From Tenggerimyces flavus (GTDB lineage: Bacteria > Actinomycetota > Actinomycetes > Propionibacteriales > Actinopolymorphaceae), in contig NZ_JAFBCM010000001.1 of NCBI RefSeq assembly GCF_016907715.1, positions 4,216,001 through 4,280,000 on the forward strand: 64,000 nucleotides of DNA, read 5' to 3'. Of the stretch, positions 1 through 8,947 are shown piece by piece. The position numbers and the translations under genes are program-made. The notes under the pieces were generated by a model, which was given only the letters and a program-made list of their open reading frames with translations, ran no database searches and was not told the DNA's origin. Each line of letters starts with the position of its first letter. Position 1 is the stretch's first letter.

Positions 1-40
1 GCGCATAGTCGTGCAGTCTCCCCGGTTTGCCCCGGGAACG

Positions 41-1492
41 TCACGCTTGCCGGTCGGACTCGCCCGTGGGTGTCGCGTCGGGGCTGGTGGAGGTGGACGG
101 CTCGGTCGGCGTCGGATTGGTCGGCTCCGGTGGGTCCGTCTCCGTGGGCGTCGGGCTGGGCTCCACGGACGGGCTGGGGGAGTCCGACGGCTCCGGTGAC
201 TCCGACGGTTCGGGCGACGGCGACGGCGAGTCGCTGTCGGTCGGGGACGGGCTGGGATCCGGCGACGTCGAGGGCTCCGGTTCCGACGTCTCGCCCGGAG
301 GCGGCGGTACGGCGGCGGTCGGGGTGGGGCCGGGTGCCGGCGTGCTGCCCGGCGTCACGCTCGTGCTGGCGTCCGGTCGCGGACCGGGCGGCCGGTTGTT
401 GCCCGAACCCTCGGTGTCCCCGCTCTGACTGACCTCGTCGCCCTGCGTGCCGGGGTCGGCCGGGGCCGCACCATCGGCGGGGTCGGCGCCGGAGGTGTTC
501 GCGGGCCGCGGGTCGGAGACGGGCGCCGTACGGTCGGTGAGCAGGTACGAGCCACCGGCGATCGCCAGCACCACGCCAGCAGCGGCGAGCCCGTACAGCA
601 CTGCCGGACCACGGCGCCGCGCCACAGCGGCGGCAGGAGCGGCAACGACCGGAGCGGCAGGGTCGACGTACGCGGCAAGCGCCTCGCGCATCTCCGCGGC
701 GCTCTGGAACCGGTCCGCCGGATCCTTCGCCATCGCCCGAGCCGCGATCGCCGACAGTGCCGCCGGAACGTCCCAGTCGGCGTCCCGCGCCAACGGCACG
801 TCCGCCTGGACGTGCAGCCCGATCACGCCCATCGCGGTCTCCGCGGTGTACGGAGGCCGCCCGGCGAGCAGCTCGTACAGCAGGCAGCCGGTCGAGTACA
901 CGTCGCTGCGCCCGTCCACCGCGCCACCGGTCGCCTGCTCCGGCGACAGGTAGCGCGCGGTGCCGAGCACCTGCGCGGTCTTGGTGAGCTCCGCCGAAGC
1001 CTCGGCCAGTGCCCGGGCGATGCCGAAGTCCATCACCTTCACGCCGTCGTCGGCGGTGAGCATGATGTTGGCCGGCTTGATGTCCCGGTGCACGAACCCG
1101 GCGCGGTGGCTGAACTCCAGCGCCTCGAGGATCGCCATCGTCACCTGCAGCGCCCGCTCGGTCGTGAGCCGCTGCCCGTCGCCCAGCACGTGGCTGAGCG
1201 GGCGGCCATCGACGTACTCCATCACCAGATAGGGGAGGAGTACGCCGTCGACCTGGTCACCGCCGGCGTCGTAGATCGCGACGATCGACGGGTGGTTGAG
1301 CCGAGCCACCGAACGGGCCTCGCGCCGGAGCCGTTCGACGAAAACGTCGTCGGACGCGAGGTCCGATCGCAGGACCTTCACCGCGACCGCGCGGCCGAGG
1401 CGGCGGTCGTATCCCCGCCAAACCTCGGCCATTCCCCCGTGTCCGACGACCGTCTCGAGCTCGTACCGATCGTTCAGCGTTCGCTGTGTCAC
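41..1492 (-). CDS. Transmembrane Ser/Thr protein kinase, PknB-like, without PASTA domains
   Basis: Eukaryotic-type Ser/Thr kinase of about 483 aa. Hanks motifs are visible: glycine loop VVGHGGMAEVW, AVKVL lysine, catalytic HRDIKPANIM, DFGIARA, and SPEQATGG in the activation region. After the kinase domain (roughly residues 1-275) comes an alanine-rich membrane helix (VLYGLAAAGVVLAIAGGSYL), then an extracellular tail of about 150 residues made almost entirely of Pro, Ser, Thr, Asp and Glu. No PASTA or other folded sensor is recognisable. The GTG at 1492 is preferred because GGGAGAAG lies about 9 nt upstream; a TTG start at 1534 is possible. Substrates are unknown. It may be part of a longer minus-strand unit with the helicase upstream, but the gap shows no clear coupling. 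Confidence 0.9.
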   Translation of the reverse strand: MTQRTLNDRYELETVVGHGGMAEVWRGYDRRLGRAVAVKVLRSDLASDDVFVERLRREARSVARLNHPSIVAIYDAGGDQVDGVLLPYLVMEYVDGRPLSHVLGDGQRLTTERALQVTMAILEALEFSHRAGFVHRDIKPANIMLTADDGVKVMDFGIARALAEASAELTKTAQVLGTARYLSPEQATGGAVDGRSDVYSTGCLLYELLAGRPPYTAETAMGVIGLHVQADVPLARDADWDVPAALSAIAARAMAKDPADRFQSAAEMREALAAYVDPAAPVVAAPAAAVARRRGPAVLYGLAAAGVVLAIAGGSYLLTDRTAPVSDPRPANTSGADPADGAAPADPGTQGDEVSQSGDTEGSGNNRPPGPRPDASTSVTPGSTPAPGPTPTAAVPPPPGETSEPEPSTSPDPSPSPTDSDSPSPSPEPSESPEPSDSPSPSVEPSPTPTETDPPEPTNPTPTEPSTSTSPDATPTGESDRQA

Positions 1493-1564
1493 CGCCGCTA
1501 CTTCTCCCACCCAGAGCCGTGCGAAACCTGCCAAGCCGGAATTGGATGGTCGATTGTGACGGAG

Positions 1565-3028
1565 TTACGCAGTCCGGGCAGCGCGGGGCCGGTTACGAGG
1601 GCTCCGCGTGCGCGGACCGTTGCCGTACCGACGCGGGCTGTGCTCACGGCGCGGTCGGTCGGACGTGCTGCGCTGCGGCGTTTCCTTCACCACGATCGGC
1701 GTACCGGACGTGGCGATCTGGCGGACGGCGGCGTGCCCGGGCACGACGTCGTCCTGGCTCGGGGAGACCTGAGCCTTCTCGTGCAGCCGCGCGACCTCGC
1801 GCCGCTGGTCGTACTGGACGAGCGACACGACGGTGCCGGTGGCGCCGGCGCGAGCCGTACGACCGGACCGGTGCAGGTAGTCCTTGTGGTCACCGCTCGG
1901 GTCGAAGTGCACGACCAGGTCGACGTCGTCCACGTGGATGCCGCGGGCCGCGACGTCGGTGGCGATCAGCACGCGCGGGGAGCCGTTCGCGAACGACTCG
2001 AGCGCGCGCCGCCGGGCACCCTGGGTGAGGTTGCCGTGGATCGCGACGGCGTCGACGCCGATCCGGCTGAACTGCTTGGCGAGCCGGTCGGCGCCGTGCT
2101 TGGTGCGGACGAAGTACAGCGTCCGGCCCGGGCGCGCGGCGATCTCCGCCGCGACGACGACCTTGTCCTCGGTGCGCAGCGTGAACACGCGGTGCTCGAC
2201 CGACTCGACCGGCGCGGCGGCCGCGGCGACCGCGTGGAAGGCCGGGTCGACGAGGTACCGGCGAACGAGCTTGTCGACACCACGGTCCAGCGTGGCGGAG
2301 AACAGCAGCCGCTGCCCGCCGTCCGGCGTGAGGTCGAGGATCCGGGTGACGGCCGGCATGAACCCGAGGTCGGCCATGTAGTCGGCCTCGTCGAGAACGG
2401 CGATGCTGATCTGGCCGAGGTCGCACTCGCGCTGCTCGATCAGGTCGATCAGGCGGCCCGGCGTCGCGACGACGATGTCGGCGGCGTTGCGGAGCGCGCT
2501 GATCTGGCGGGACATCGAGGCCCCGCCGTACACCGCGGTGGTCTTGAGCCCGAGCGCGTGGCCGAGCGGCGCGATCGCGTCGGTGACCTGCTGGGCGAGC
2601 TCGCGGGTGGGAACGAGGACGAGGCCGCGCGGCTTGCCCGGCAGGCGACGTCCCTCCTCCACCGCGAGGCGGGTGAGCATCGGCAGCCCGAACGCGAGCG
2701 TCTTGCCCGAGCCCGTCTGGGCGCGGCCGAGGACGTCGCGCCCGGCGAGCGCGTCGGGGAGCGTGCGGGCCTGGATGGCGAACGGCGCGTCGATGCCGCG
2801 CCGGTTCAGCGTGGTGACCAGCTTCTCGGGCAGGCCGAGGCCGGCGAAGCCCTTGGGCAGCGTGTCGGGGTCGAGCTGAGCCGCCGCGTCGAGCTTCGCG
2901 TCGAGCTCGCTGCCCGCGGAGGGCGGCGCCGCGCTGACAGCGGGACGGGCGTTGGGACGCTTGTGTTGGTGACGCTTTCTGGGCGTGCGGAAGTTGGCCG
3001 CGCGAGAGCGGCGTTCTGTGGACGGCAT
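1565..3028 (-). CDS. DEAD-box ATP-dependent RNA helicase
   Basis: RNA helicase of 487 aa with the full DEAD-box motif set in order: AQTGSGKT (Walker A), PTRELAQQ, TPGRLIDL, VLDEADYMADLGF (motif II), LLFSATLD (motif III, SAT), then in the second RecA domain ATDVAARGIHV and HRSGRTARAG (motifs V and VI). The N-terminus is basic (RKRHQHKR) and the C-terminus is a short Arg-rich tail, both typical of the RhlE-like actinobacterial enzymes used in RNA turnover, ribosome assembly and cold adaptation. The exact client RNA cannot be read from sequence. Divergent from the efflux gene that starts at 3204. Confidence 0.93.
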   Translation of the reverse strand: MPSTERRSRAANFRTPRKRHQHKRPNARPAVSAAPPSAGSELDAKLDAAAQLDPDTLPKGFAGLGLPEKLVTTLNRRGIDAPFAIQARTLPDALAGRDVLGRAQTGSGKTLAFGLPMLTRLAVEEGRRLPGKPRGLVLVPTRELAQQVTDAIAPLGHALGLKTTAVYGGASMSRQISALRNAADIVVATPGRLIDLIEQRECDLGQISIAVLDEADYMADLGFMPAVTRILDLTPDGGQRLLFSATLDRGVDKLVRRYLVDPAFHAVAAAAAPVESVEHRVFTLRTEDKVVVAAEIAARPGRTLYFVRTKHGADRLAKQFSRIGVDAVAIHGNLTQGARRRALESFANGSPRVLIATDVAARGIHVDDVDLVVHFDPSGDHKDYLHRSGRTARAGATGTVVSLVQYDQRREVARLHEKAQVSPSQDDVVPGHAAVRQIATSGTPIVVKETPQRSTSDRPRREHSPRRYGNGPRTRSPRNRPRAARTA

Positions 3029-3203
3029 GAAGTTCTGAATGCTCCGTACTGTGGCGTTTCACTGGCCGCGACAGCACGAGAGAGCTACTTCATCGAGTGG
3101 CGACCACGCGAGCGGCTCGCTCGCAAGAGGGACGGCAGGAGGCCGTCGCGAGAGTTAGTGTACCGGAACGATCTTGCGCGTGGGTTTTGGGGACGGAGTG
3201 GCG

Positions 3204-4682
3204 ATGGTCACGAACGGTGGTTCTCAGCTGGCTCTCGCCTCCGGACCCGGGCGGTGGGTCCTCGCGGCGACCGTGCTCGGGTCGGGGATGGCGTTCCTCG
3301 ACGGCACTGTGGTGAATGTCGCACTCCCGGCGATCGCCCGCGAGCTCGGCGGCGGCCTGGTGACCCAGCAGTGGGTGCTCGACGGCTACCTGCTGACGCT
3401 GAGCGCGCTGCTGTTGCTGGGCGGGGCGCTGGGGGACCGGTACGGGCGGCGGATCATCTTCCTCATCGGGCTGATCGCGTTCACGGTCGCGTCCGTGGTC
3501 TGCGGTCTGGCGCCGACCGGCGGCGCGCTGATCGGCGCGCGGCTGCTGCAGGGGATCGGCGGCGCGCTGCTGGTGCCGGGGAGCCTGGCGCTGATCAACG
3601 CGGTCATCCAGTCCTCGGACCGCGGCAAGGCAGTGGGGTCGTGGGCCGGGCTGACCGGTGTGGCGTCGGCGGCGGGGCCGTTCGTCGGTGGCTGGCTGGT
3701 CGACGCGGTGTCGTGGCGCTGGGTGTTCCTGTTGAACATCCCGTTAGCGATCGTCGCGGTCTGGGTGGTCGTCCGGCACGTCCCGGAGAGTCGGCCGGCG
3801 ACGTCGGGTTCGCTCGACTGGGTCGGTGCGGTGGCGGTGACGCTGGGACTCACCGGCGTGACGTACGCGCTGATCGAGATGCCGGCGCACGGCTGGAGTC
3901 CGCTCGTGGTGGTCGCGGCCGTCGTGGGTGTGGTGTGTCTGGTCGCGTTTCCTCTGGTGGAGCTGCGGTCGCCCAATCCGTTGCTACCGATGAGCCTGTT
4001 CCGCAACGCGCAGTTCACGGGGACGAACATCGTGACGATCGCGGTGTACGGGGCGTTGGGTGGCGCGTTCTTCCTTCTGACGTTGCAACTTCAGCAGGGC
4101 GTGGGGTACGGAGCCTTGCAGGCTGGGCTGTCGACGTTGCCGATCACGATCGTGATGCTGTTGCTGTCGTCGCGGATCGGCGCGCTGGCGCAGCGGACCG
4201 GGCCGCGGTTGCCGATGACGGTGGGGCCGATCGTCGCCGGCGTCGGGTTGGCGTTGATGTCGACGATCGGGCCGGGTGGCTCGTTCCTGGTGAACGTCCT
4301 GCCGGCGGTGCTGGTCTTCGGTCTGGGCCTGTCGATCACCGTGGCGCCGTTGACGTCGACGGTGCTGGCGGGCTTGGACGAAGCGCACGTGGGTGCGGGA
4401 TCGGGTGCGAACAACGCGATCTCGCGCGTGGCCGGGCTGATCACGGTCGCGGTGCTGCCGTCGATCGCGGGCATCCAGTCGTCGGGGGACGGCGACCTCG
4501 GGCCGGGCTTCGACCGCGCGATGCTCATCTCCGCCGGGCTGTGCGTGATCGGCGGCGTGATCGCGTTTCTGACCGTACGGAACGCCACCCGCGTCCAGCA
4601 GCACACGCTGCCGTCGCTCAACCACGGCTGCCAGGACCCCTGCACCCGCGTCCCCACCGGCTCCGGCGCGAGCACGGGATGA
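3204..4682 (+). CDS. DHA2-family (EmrB/QacA-type) 14-TM drug efflux transporter
   Basis: Major facilitator of 492 aa. The N-terminus carries the DHA2 signature (LDGTVVNVALPAI), motif A appears as GGALGDRYGRRIIF and motif C as LVPGSLALI. About 14 hydrophobic segments can be counted, consistent with proton-coupled efflux of hydrophobic cations or antibiotics across the inner membrane; the substrate is unknown. The ATG at 3204 is chosen because of GGACGGAG a few bases upstream, over an in-frame GTG at 3174. Its stop overlaps the start of the following VOC gene (ATGA), so the two are translationally coupled, suggesting a resistance pair of pump plus binding protein. Confidence 0.9.
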   Translation: MVTNGGSQLALASGPGRWVLAATVLGSGMAFLDGTVVNVALPAIARELGGGLVTQQWVLDGYLLTLSALLLLGGALGDRYGRRIIFLIGLIAFTVASVVCGLAPTGGALIGARLLQGIGGALLVPGSLALINAVIQSSDRGKAVGSWAGLTGVASAAGPFVGGWLVDAVSWRWVFLLNIPLAIVAVWVVVRHVPESRPATSGSLDWVGAVAVTLGLTGVTYALIEMPAHGWSPLVVVAAVVGVVCLVAFPLVELRSPNPLLPMSLFRNAQFTGTNIVTIAVYGALGGAFFLLTLQLQQGVGYGALQAGLSTLPITIVMLLLSSRIGALAQRTGPRLPMTVGPIVAGVGLALMSTIGPGGSFLVNVLPAVLVFGLGLSITVAPLTSTVLAGLDEAHVGAGSGANNAISRVAGLITVAVLPSIAGIQSSGDGDLGPGFDRAMLISAGLCVIGGVIAFLTVRNATRVQQHTLPSLNHGCQDPCTRVPTGSGASTG

Positions 4683-5077
4683 GCCTCGTTCCCGAGCTGC
4701 TCGTCACCGATCTCGAAGCCAGCTTGGCGTTCTGGTGCGGCCTGTGTGGGTTCACCGTCGCGTACGAACGGCGGGACGAGGGCTTCGCCTACCTGACCAG
4801 GGGAGCGGCGCACGTGATGCTCGAGCAGGCGGGCGTCGGGCGGAACTGGCTCACCGGCGCGCTCGACCACCCGCGCGGCCGCGGCGTCAACTTCCAGATC
4901 GCCGTCGACGACCTGGACCCGATCCTCGCCAACCTCAAAGCCGCCAAGCACAAACCGTTCATGGCACCGGAGACGAGGTACTACCGGGTCGGCGACGAAG
5001 ACCACGGCGTGCGCCAGTTCCTCGTCACCGACCCCGACGGCTACCTGCTGCGCTTCCAGCAGCCGGTTCCGCGCTAG
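4679..5077 (+). CDS. VOC-family (glyoxalase/bleomycin-resistance fold) protein
   Basis: Small protein of 132 aa with the vicinal-oxygen-chelate pattern: PELLVTDLEASLAFWCGLCG at the start, the middle strand ending AHVMLEQ, and a C-terminal half ending in QFLVTDPDGYLLRF. This matches bleomycin-binding-type glyoxalase/dioxygenase relatives, usually dimers that bind a drug or a metal-chelated metabolite. The start overlaps the stop of the efflux gene by four bases, so it is the second gene of a two-gene operon. It converges with the nucleotidyltransferase gene, whose stop lies within its last codons. Confidence 0.85.
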   Translation: MSLVPELLVTDLEASLAFWCGLCGFTVAYERRDEGFAYLTRGAAHVMLEQAGVGRNWLTGALDHPRGRGVNFQIAVDDLDPILANLKAAKHKPFMAPETRYYRVGDEDHGVRQFLVTDPDGYLLRFQQPVPR

Positions 5078-6018
5078 CGCAGTTCCTCGACGAGGTCGCC
5101 GAGCTCTCGTGCGGCTTCCGTTGGGTCGGTGTCGGAGCGCATCCATGCCTGCTGGGCTTGGGGAAACCGGCCGCGGTACAGGGACGCGTAGGCAAGCACG
5201 TTGTCCCGCGCGCTCTGCGCTTCGGTGACGTTCTCGCCGACGAGTTGGCGTGCCTCGTACGACAAGGCGATCCGGTCCGCCAGCCACTCCGGGACTGTCG
5301 CGGTGTCGACGTCCGCCGCTCGCGCGCGAGCCGCGGTGAGGATGCGGTCGGCCAGCGCTGTACCGCCGAGCCGTTCGGCTCGGTCCTCGAACAGCGACCA
5401 GGCACGTCCGAACGAGCCGGTGCGTTCGCCCCAGCGTTCGGTCGCGACCTCCGCGAGCGCGCCGCCGACCTGCCGAAGTGCGATCCAGGCGCCGGTCGGA
5501 TCGAGGGTCTGGGCTCGCGCGAGCGCGGTGTCGGCGAGGCCGAACCAGGTCGCGATGCGCCGTTCGACGACCGCCGGCTCGAAGCGATACCGAGCCGACC
5601 AGTCGAGGAACGCCTGCGCCGCTCCGTGTGGATCGTGCGCCGCGACGCCGTCGTAGATCTTGTCCATCCCGTGCAGCCACCGTGGGTCCGCCAGCCGGTC
5701 GAGCGTCCCGTCGAGCTGGCGGATCTCGTCCTCGCCGTACGTGAGCCGGCCGGCGTCGACCGCGGTGTAGATGCCGCTGGAGCCCCACATCTCGCTGAGT
5801 TGGTACGCGCACCGGTCGACGTCCTGCGCCACCTCGGGGACTGGCCGGCCGGAACAGATCGCCATCACGTCGAGGTCGGACAACGGCCAGTGCAGACCGC
5901 GCCCGAAGCTGCCGCCGAGCACCAGCCCGGTCACGCCCGGTACCGCCGCCAGCGCCTCGATCGCCTCGCGGGACCGGCTCGCCGCCCGCTCCCGCCACCC
6001 GCTCAGCCGAGGATCCAT
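5074..6018 (-). CDS. Nucleotidyltransferase-domain protein (aminoglycoside/kanamycin NTase-like fold)
   Basis: Protein of 314 aa. Residues 30-55 carry the Pol-beta NTase signature, GGSFGRG followed by SDLDVM (GS-x9-DxD), which binds the metal-nucleotide complex. The remainder is helical and resembles the C-terminal helical domain of kanamycin nucleotidyltransferase and related DUF4037-type proteins. The acceptor substrate is not known. The ATG at 6018 (MDPRLSGW) is chosen because the upstream open frame overlaps the oppositely oriented DUF899 gene and is a shadow. Divergent from the DUF899 gene. Confidence 0.75.
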   Translation of the reverse strand: MDPRLSGWRERAASRSREAIEALAAVPGVTGLVLGGSFGRGLHWPLSDLDVMAICSGRPVPEVAQDVDRCAYQLSEMWGSSGIYTAVDAGRLTYGEDEIRQLDGTLDRLADPRWLHGMDKIYDGVAAHDPHGAAQAFLDWSARYRFEPAVVERRIATWFGLADTALARAQTLDPTGAWIALRQVGGALAEVATERWGERTGSFGRAWSLFEDRAERLGGTALADRILTAARARAADVDTATVPEWLADRIALSYEARQLVGENVTEAQSARDNVLAYASLYRGRFPQAQQAWMRSDTDPTEAARELGDLVEELR

Positions 6019-6056
6019 GGGGTGGGACGGTACCCGACACAATGCTGAAGTAATTG

Positions 6057-6090
6057 CTTGACTATTGGTCGAGCGATCGGCATAGTCAAG
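6057..6090. promoter_or_regulatory. Perfect 9-bp dyad overlapping a promoter of the DUF899 operon
   Basis: CTTGACTAT (6057-6065) and ATAGTCAAG (6082-6090) are perfect inverted repeats separated by 16 bp, ending three bases before the ATG at 6094. On the plus strand TTGACT (6058) and CATAGT (6081) are 17 bp apart, a plausible -35/-10 pair that would place transcription start at or next to the ATG (leaderless). The dyad covers both boxes, as expected for an operator. The regulator is not known. Confidence 0.55.
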
Positions 6091-6093
6091 GGC

Positions 6094-6846
6094 ATGCTTA
6101 ACAAAGACTTTCCGGCAGTGGTGACGCGGGACGAGTGGCTGGCGGCTCGAAAGGAGCTGCTGGTCAAGGAGAAGGAGCTCACCAGGGCGCACGATCGGGT
6201 CAACGCCGAGCGGCGGGAGCTGCCGATGGTGCGGATCGACAAGGACTACGTGCTCGAGGGCGAGAACGGGAAGGTCGGACTGCTGGACCTGTTCGAGGGC
6301 CGGCAGCAGCTCGTGCTGCACCACTTCATGTGGAACTTCGACCTCGACGACAACGGCGACGAGCACCCCAAGGACGTCGGCTGTACGAGCTGCTCCTCGA
6401 CCGCCGACCAGATCGGCGATCTCGTGCAGCTCAACGTGCGCGGCATCACGCTGGCCGCGGTCTCGCGCGGTCCGTTCGCGAAGCTCGACGCCTTCAAGAA
6501 GCGGATGGGCTGGATCTTCCCCTGGTACTCGTCCGCGGGCAGCGACTTCAACTACGACTTCCACGTGACGGTGGACGACCGGGTCGGCCCGGTGCTGATG
6601 AACTTCCGCGACGAGACCGAGATCGACTGGCAGCCGCGCATGCGTGGCGACTATCCGGCGATCAGCACGTTCGTCCGCGACGGCGACGAGGTCTTCCACA
6701 CGTACCAGACGTTCGCCCGCGGCATCGAGTACGCCGGCAACGCCACCTACTACCTCGACCTCACCCCGTTCGGCCGCGTCGGCCCGGGCGCGGGCAGCGC
6801 GGAGATGCGGTTCCACGACGAGTACGGACCCGAGGACGGCGCATGA
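6094..6846 (+). CDS. DUF899 family (thioredoxin-fold) protein
   Basis: Protein of 250 aa matching the DUF899 family: N-terminal pattern VTRDEWLAARKELL, then ELPMVRIDKDYV, LLDLFEGRQQLVLHHF and a CTSCSSTADQIG segment where thioredoxin-fold relatives carry their cysteines. The family is cytosolic and of unproven activity, often described as thioredoxin-like or dithiol-disulfide isomerase-like. The ATG at 6094 is preferred over 6058 because the conserved family N-terminus begins there and the upstream stretch is occupied by the dyad. Its stop overlaps the next gene by ATGA, so it is first in a three-gene operon. Confidence 0.85.
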   Translation: MLNKDFPAVVTRDEWLAARKELLVKEKELTRAHDRVNAERRELPMVRIDKDYVLEGENGKVGLLDLFEGRQQLVLHHFMWNFDLDDNGDEHPKDVGCTSCSSTADQIGDLVQLNVRGITLAAVSRGPFAKLDAFKKRMGWIFPWYSSAGSDFNYDFHVTVDDRVGPVLMNFRDETEIDWQPRMRGDYPAISTFVRDGDEVFHTYQTFARGIEYAGNATYYLDLTPFGRVGPGAGSAEMRFHDEYGPEDGA

Positions 6847-7844
6847 CCGACCTGCAAGCAGAGGTTGACAGCCTGGTCGCGTCCGGCGCCGAGCGCGGCT
6901 TGCAGGTCGCGATCTACCAGAACGGCAAGCAGGTCGCCGAAGTCTCGACGATCCCGCCGGACACGCCGATCTTCAGCTTCTCCCTCGGCAAGGCCGTCAC
7001 GGCGACGCTCGTGCACCGACTGGTCGAGCGTGGGATGTTCGCGTACGACACGCGCCTCGACGAGCTGTGGCCGGAGTTCGCCCAGCAGGGCAAGGAGAAA
7101 GTGACCGTACGGCACGTTCTCGACCACTCCGCGGGCCTGCCCGGCCTCCCACTCGACACCACCGTCGACGACCTCTGCGATCACGACAGGATTTGCGGGA
7201 TCCTGGCCGAGGCCGAGCCCTGGTGGGAGCCGGGTACGGCGTTCGGCTATCACGCGTACACGTTCGGCTACCTGCTCGGCGAGGTCGTCCGCCGCGCCAC
7301 CGGCCGAACGATGTCCGACATCCTGCGCACCGAGATCACCGAGCCGCTCGGCATCGCGAACGAGCTCTTCTTCGCCGTTCCTCCAAGCGAGCAAGGAAGA
7401 CTGGCCAACCTGGAGAACACCGACGGCTTCACCGACCAACAGCCGCCCGACGGAACGCCGCGGAGCACGTTGCCCTCGGCGGAACTCGGCAACGACCCAG
7501 ACTTCCTTGCCGCCGAGATCCCCTCGGTGTGTACGACCTCGGCCCGGGCGATCGCGAGGATGCTCGCGGCGCTGCTGGACGAGGTCGACGGGGTCCGGTT
7601 GCTCACCGAGGAGACCCTGCGGAAGGCCACCGCTGTGTCCATCGAGGGCGTCGACCGGATCCACGGCGTCCCCTCGCGGTCCGGCCTCGGCTACGCGCTG
7701 GCTCTGGCCGGACCGACCACCTTCGGCATGGGCGGCGGCGGAGGCAGCATGGCGTGGGCGGATCCGACGCGCGGAATCTCCTTCGCCGTCACGAAGACCA
7801 AACTCTCCCCGGGCTTCGACACGGCCTCTAGATTGGCGCCGTGA
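6843..7844 (+). CDS. Serine hydrolase of the beta-lactamase/EstB family
   Basis: Protein of 333 aa with the class C beta-lactamase-like fold. The nucleophile motif SxxK is visible as FSLGKAV, followed by VRHVLDHSAGLPG, and the second motif appears as GYHAYTFGYLLGEVVRR, the YHA form typical of EstB-type esterases rather than the YSN of true beta-lactamases. No signal peptide, so a cytosolic esterase is more likely than an exported lactamase. Start overlaps the DUF899 stop (ATGA) and its stop overlaps the next start (GTGA), giving tight coupling. Confidence 0.85.
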   Translation: MTDLQAEVDSLVASGAERGLQVAIYQNGKQVAEVSTIPPDTPIFSFSLGKAVTATLVHRLVERGMFAYDTRLDELWPEFAQQGKEKVTVRHVLDHSAGLPGLPLDTTVDDLCDHDRICGILAEAEPWWEPGTAFGYHAYTFGYLLGEVVRRATGRTMSDILRTEITEPLGIANELFFAVPPSEQGRLANLENTDGFTDQQPPDGTPRSTLPSAELGNDPDFLAAEIPSVCTTSARAIARMLAALLDEVDGVRLLTEETLRKATAVSIEGVDRIHGVPSRSGLGYALALAGPTTFGMGGGGGSMAWADPTRGISFAVTKTKLSPGFDTASRLAP

Positions 7845-8947
7845 CCGAGGTCCTGACCAACCGAGCGCTCAACCGCGCCACCTTGGCGCGCCAGTTCCTG
7901 CTCGACAAGGCCGACTTGACGGCGCTCGAGGCCGTGCGGCACCTGTACGGGTTGCAGGCCCAAGCGCCCACGCCGCCGTACTTCGCGCTCTGGGCACGTC
8001 TCCGAACCTTCGAGCCCGACGACCTCTCGAAGCTCATCGTCGACAAGCAGGTCGTCCGCATCGTGCTCATGCGCGGCACCGTTCACCTCGTCACCGCCGA
8101 CGACGCGCGAGCGCTCAGGCCGCTCACCCAGCCGCTCCTCAACCGCGACCTCCTCCAGAACACCATCCACGCGCCCAAGCTCGCCGGCATCGACTTCGAC
8201 GAGCTCGATCGGCACACCCGCGCGATCCTCGCCGAACGCCCGCGGACGAACGCCGAGCTCGGCGCCGCCCTCGCCGAGCACTACACCGACCGCGACCCGG
8301 GCTCGCTCGCCTACGCGGCGCGCGACAAGGTCCCGCTCGTCCAGGTGCCGCCGCGCGGGATCTGGGGCAAGAGCGGCCAGCCGACGTACGCGACCGCCGA
8401 GCACTGGCTCGGCGAGCCGCTCGAGCAGGACTCGAAGCCGGAGGAGATGGTGCGTCGCTTCCTCGCCGCGTACGGTCCCGCGAGCGTGCTGGACGTCCAG
8501 GCCTGGTCCGGCCTCACCAAGCTCGGCGAGGTCGTCGAACGGATCCGCAAGGACCTGCGCACGTTCCGGAACGAGGACGGCCGCGAGCTCTTCGACCTGC
8601 CCGACGCCCCGCGCCCCGACCCGGACACGCCGGCGCCCCCGAACCTGCTCGGCGGCTTCGAGCAGCTCCTGCTCTCCTACGCCGACCGCACCCGCGTCGT
8701 CTCGGTCGAACACCTCAAGGAACAGGTCAGAACGAGGGCCGTCGCCCGCGGCACCGTCCTCGTCGACGGCCGCTTCGCCGGCGTCTGGGACCTCGCCGCC
8801 AAGGCCAAGACGGCGACGCTCACGATCGAGCTGTGGGTCCAGATCGAGAAGTCAGAGCGGGACGCGCTCCTGCGACGGGCCGGGGAGCTGCTCCGGTTCG
8901 CCGAGCCGGCCGCCGACACCCACGACGTCCGGGTCACGACGCGGTGA
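7841..8947 (+). CDS. Winged-helix DNA-binding protein, HTH_42 (AlkZ/YcaQ-like) family
   Basis: Protein of 368 aa starting at GTG. It opens with LNRATLARQFLLDKADLTAL and HLYGLQAQAPTPPYFALWAR, and has VLMRGTVHLVTADDA, the pattern of the HTH_42 superfamily that includes the AlkZ/YcaQ DNA glycosylases for bulky or crosslinked bases. The Gln-x-Gln of LQAQ corresponds to the catalytic QxQ motif known in AlkZ proteins. A repair glycosylase or resistance role is therefore plausible, but many actinobacterial paralogues are uncharacterised. Third gene of the DUF899 operon. Its 3' end overlaps the convergent ctaA gene by 96 bp. Confidence 0.82.
   Translation: MTEVLTNRALNRATLARQFLLDKADLTALEAVRHLYGLQAQAPTPPYFALWARLRTFEPDDLSKLIVDKQVVRIVLMRGTVHLVTADDARALRPLTQPLLNRDLLQNTIHAPKLAGIDFDELDRHTRAILAERPRTNAELGAALAEHYTDRDPGSLAYAARDKVPLVQVPPRGIWGKSGQPTYATAEHWLGEPLEQDSKPEEMVRRFLAAYGPASVLDVQAWSGLTKLGEVVERIRKDLRTFRNEDGRELFDLPDAPRPDPDTPAPPNLLGGFEQLLLSYADRTRVVSVEHLKEQVRTRAVARGTVLVDGRFAGVWDLAAKAKTATLTIELWVQIEKSERDALLRRAGELLRFAEPAADTHDVRVTTR

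Noticed and set aside
1-40. Gene fragment at the window start
   Set aside because: Too short to interpret; it is simply the sequence beyond the kinase stop codon.
812-5077. A 1421-codon open frame on the plus strand
   Set aside because: It runs antisense to the kinase and helicase genes and out of frame through the efflux gene. Its Arg/Gly/Asp-rich composition is the usual shadow of high-GC coding; only its last part (4679-5077) is the real VOC gene.
6019-6816. Upstream extension of the nucleotidyltransferase frame
   Set aside because: It is antisense to the DUF899 gene; the NTase domain starts naturally at ATG 6018.
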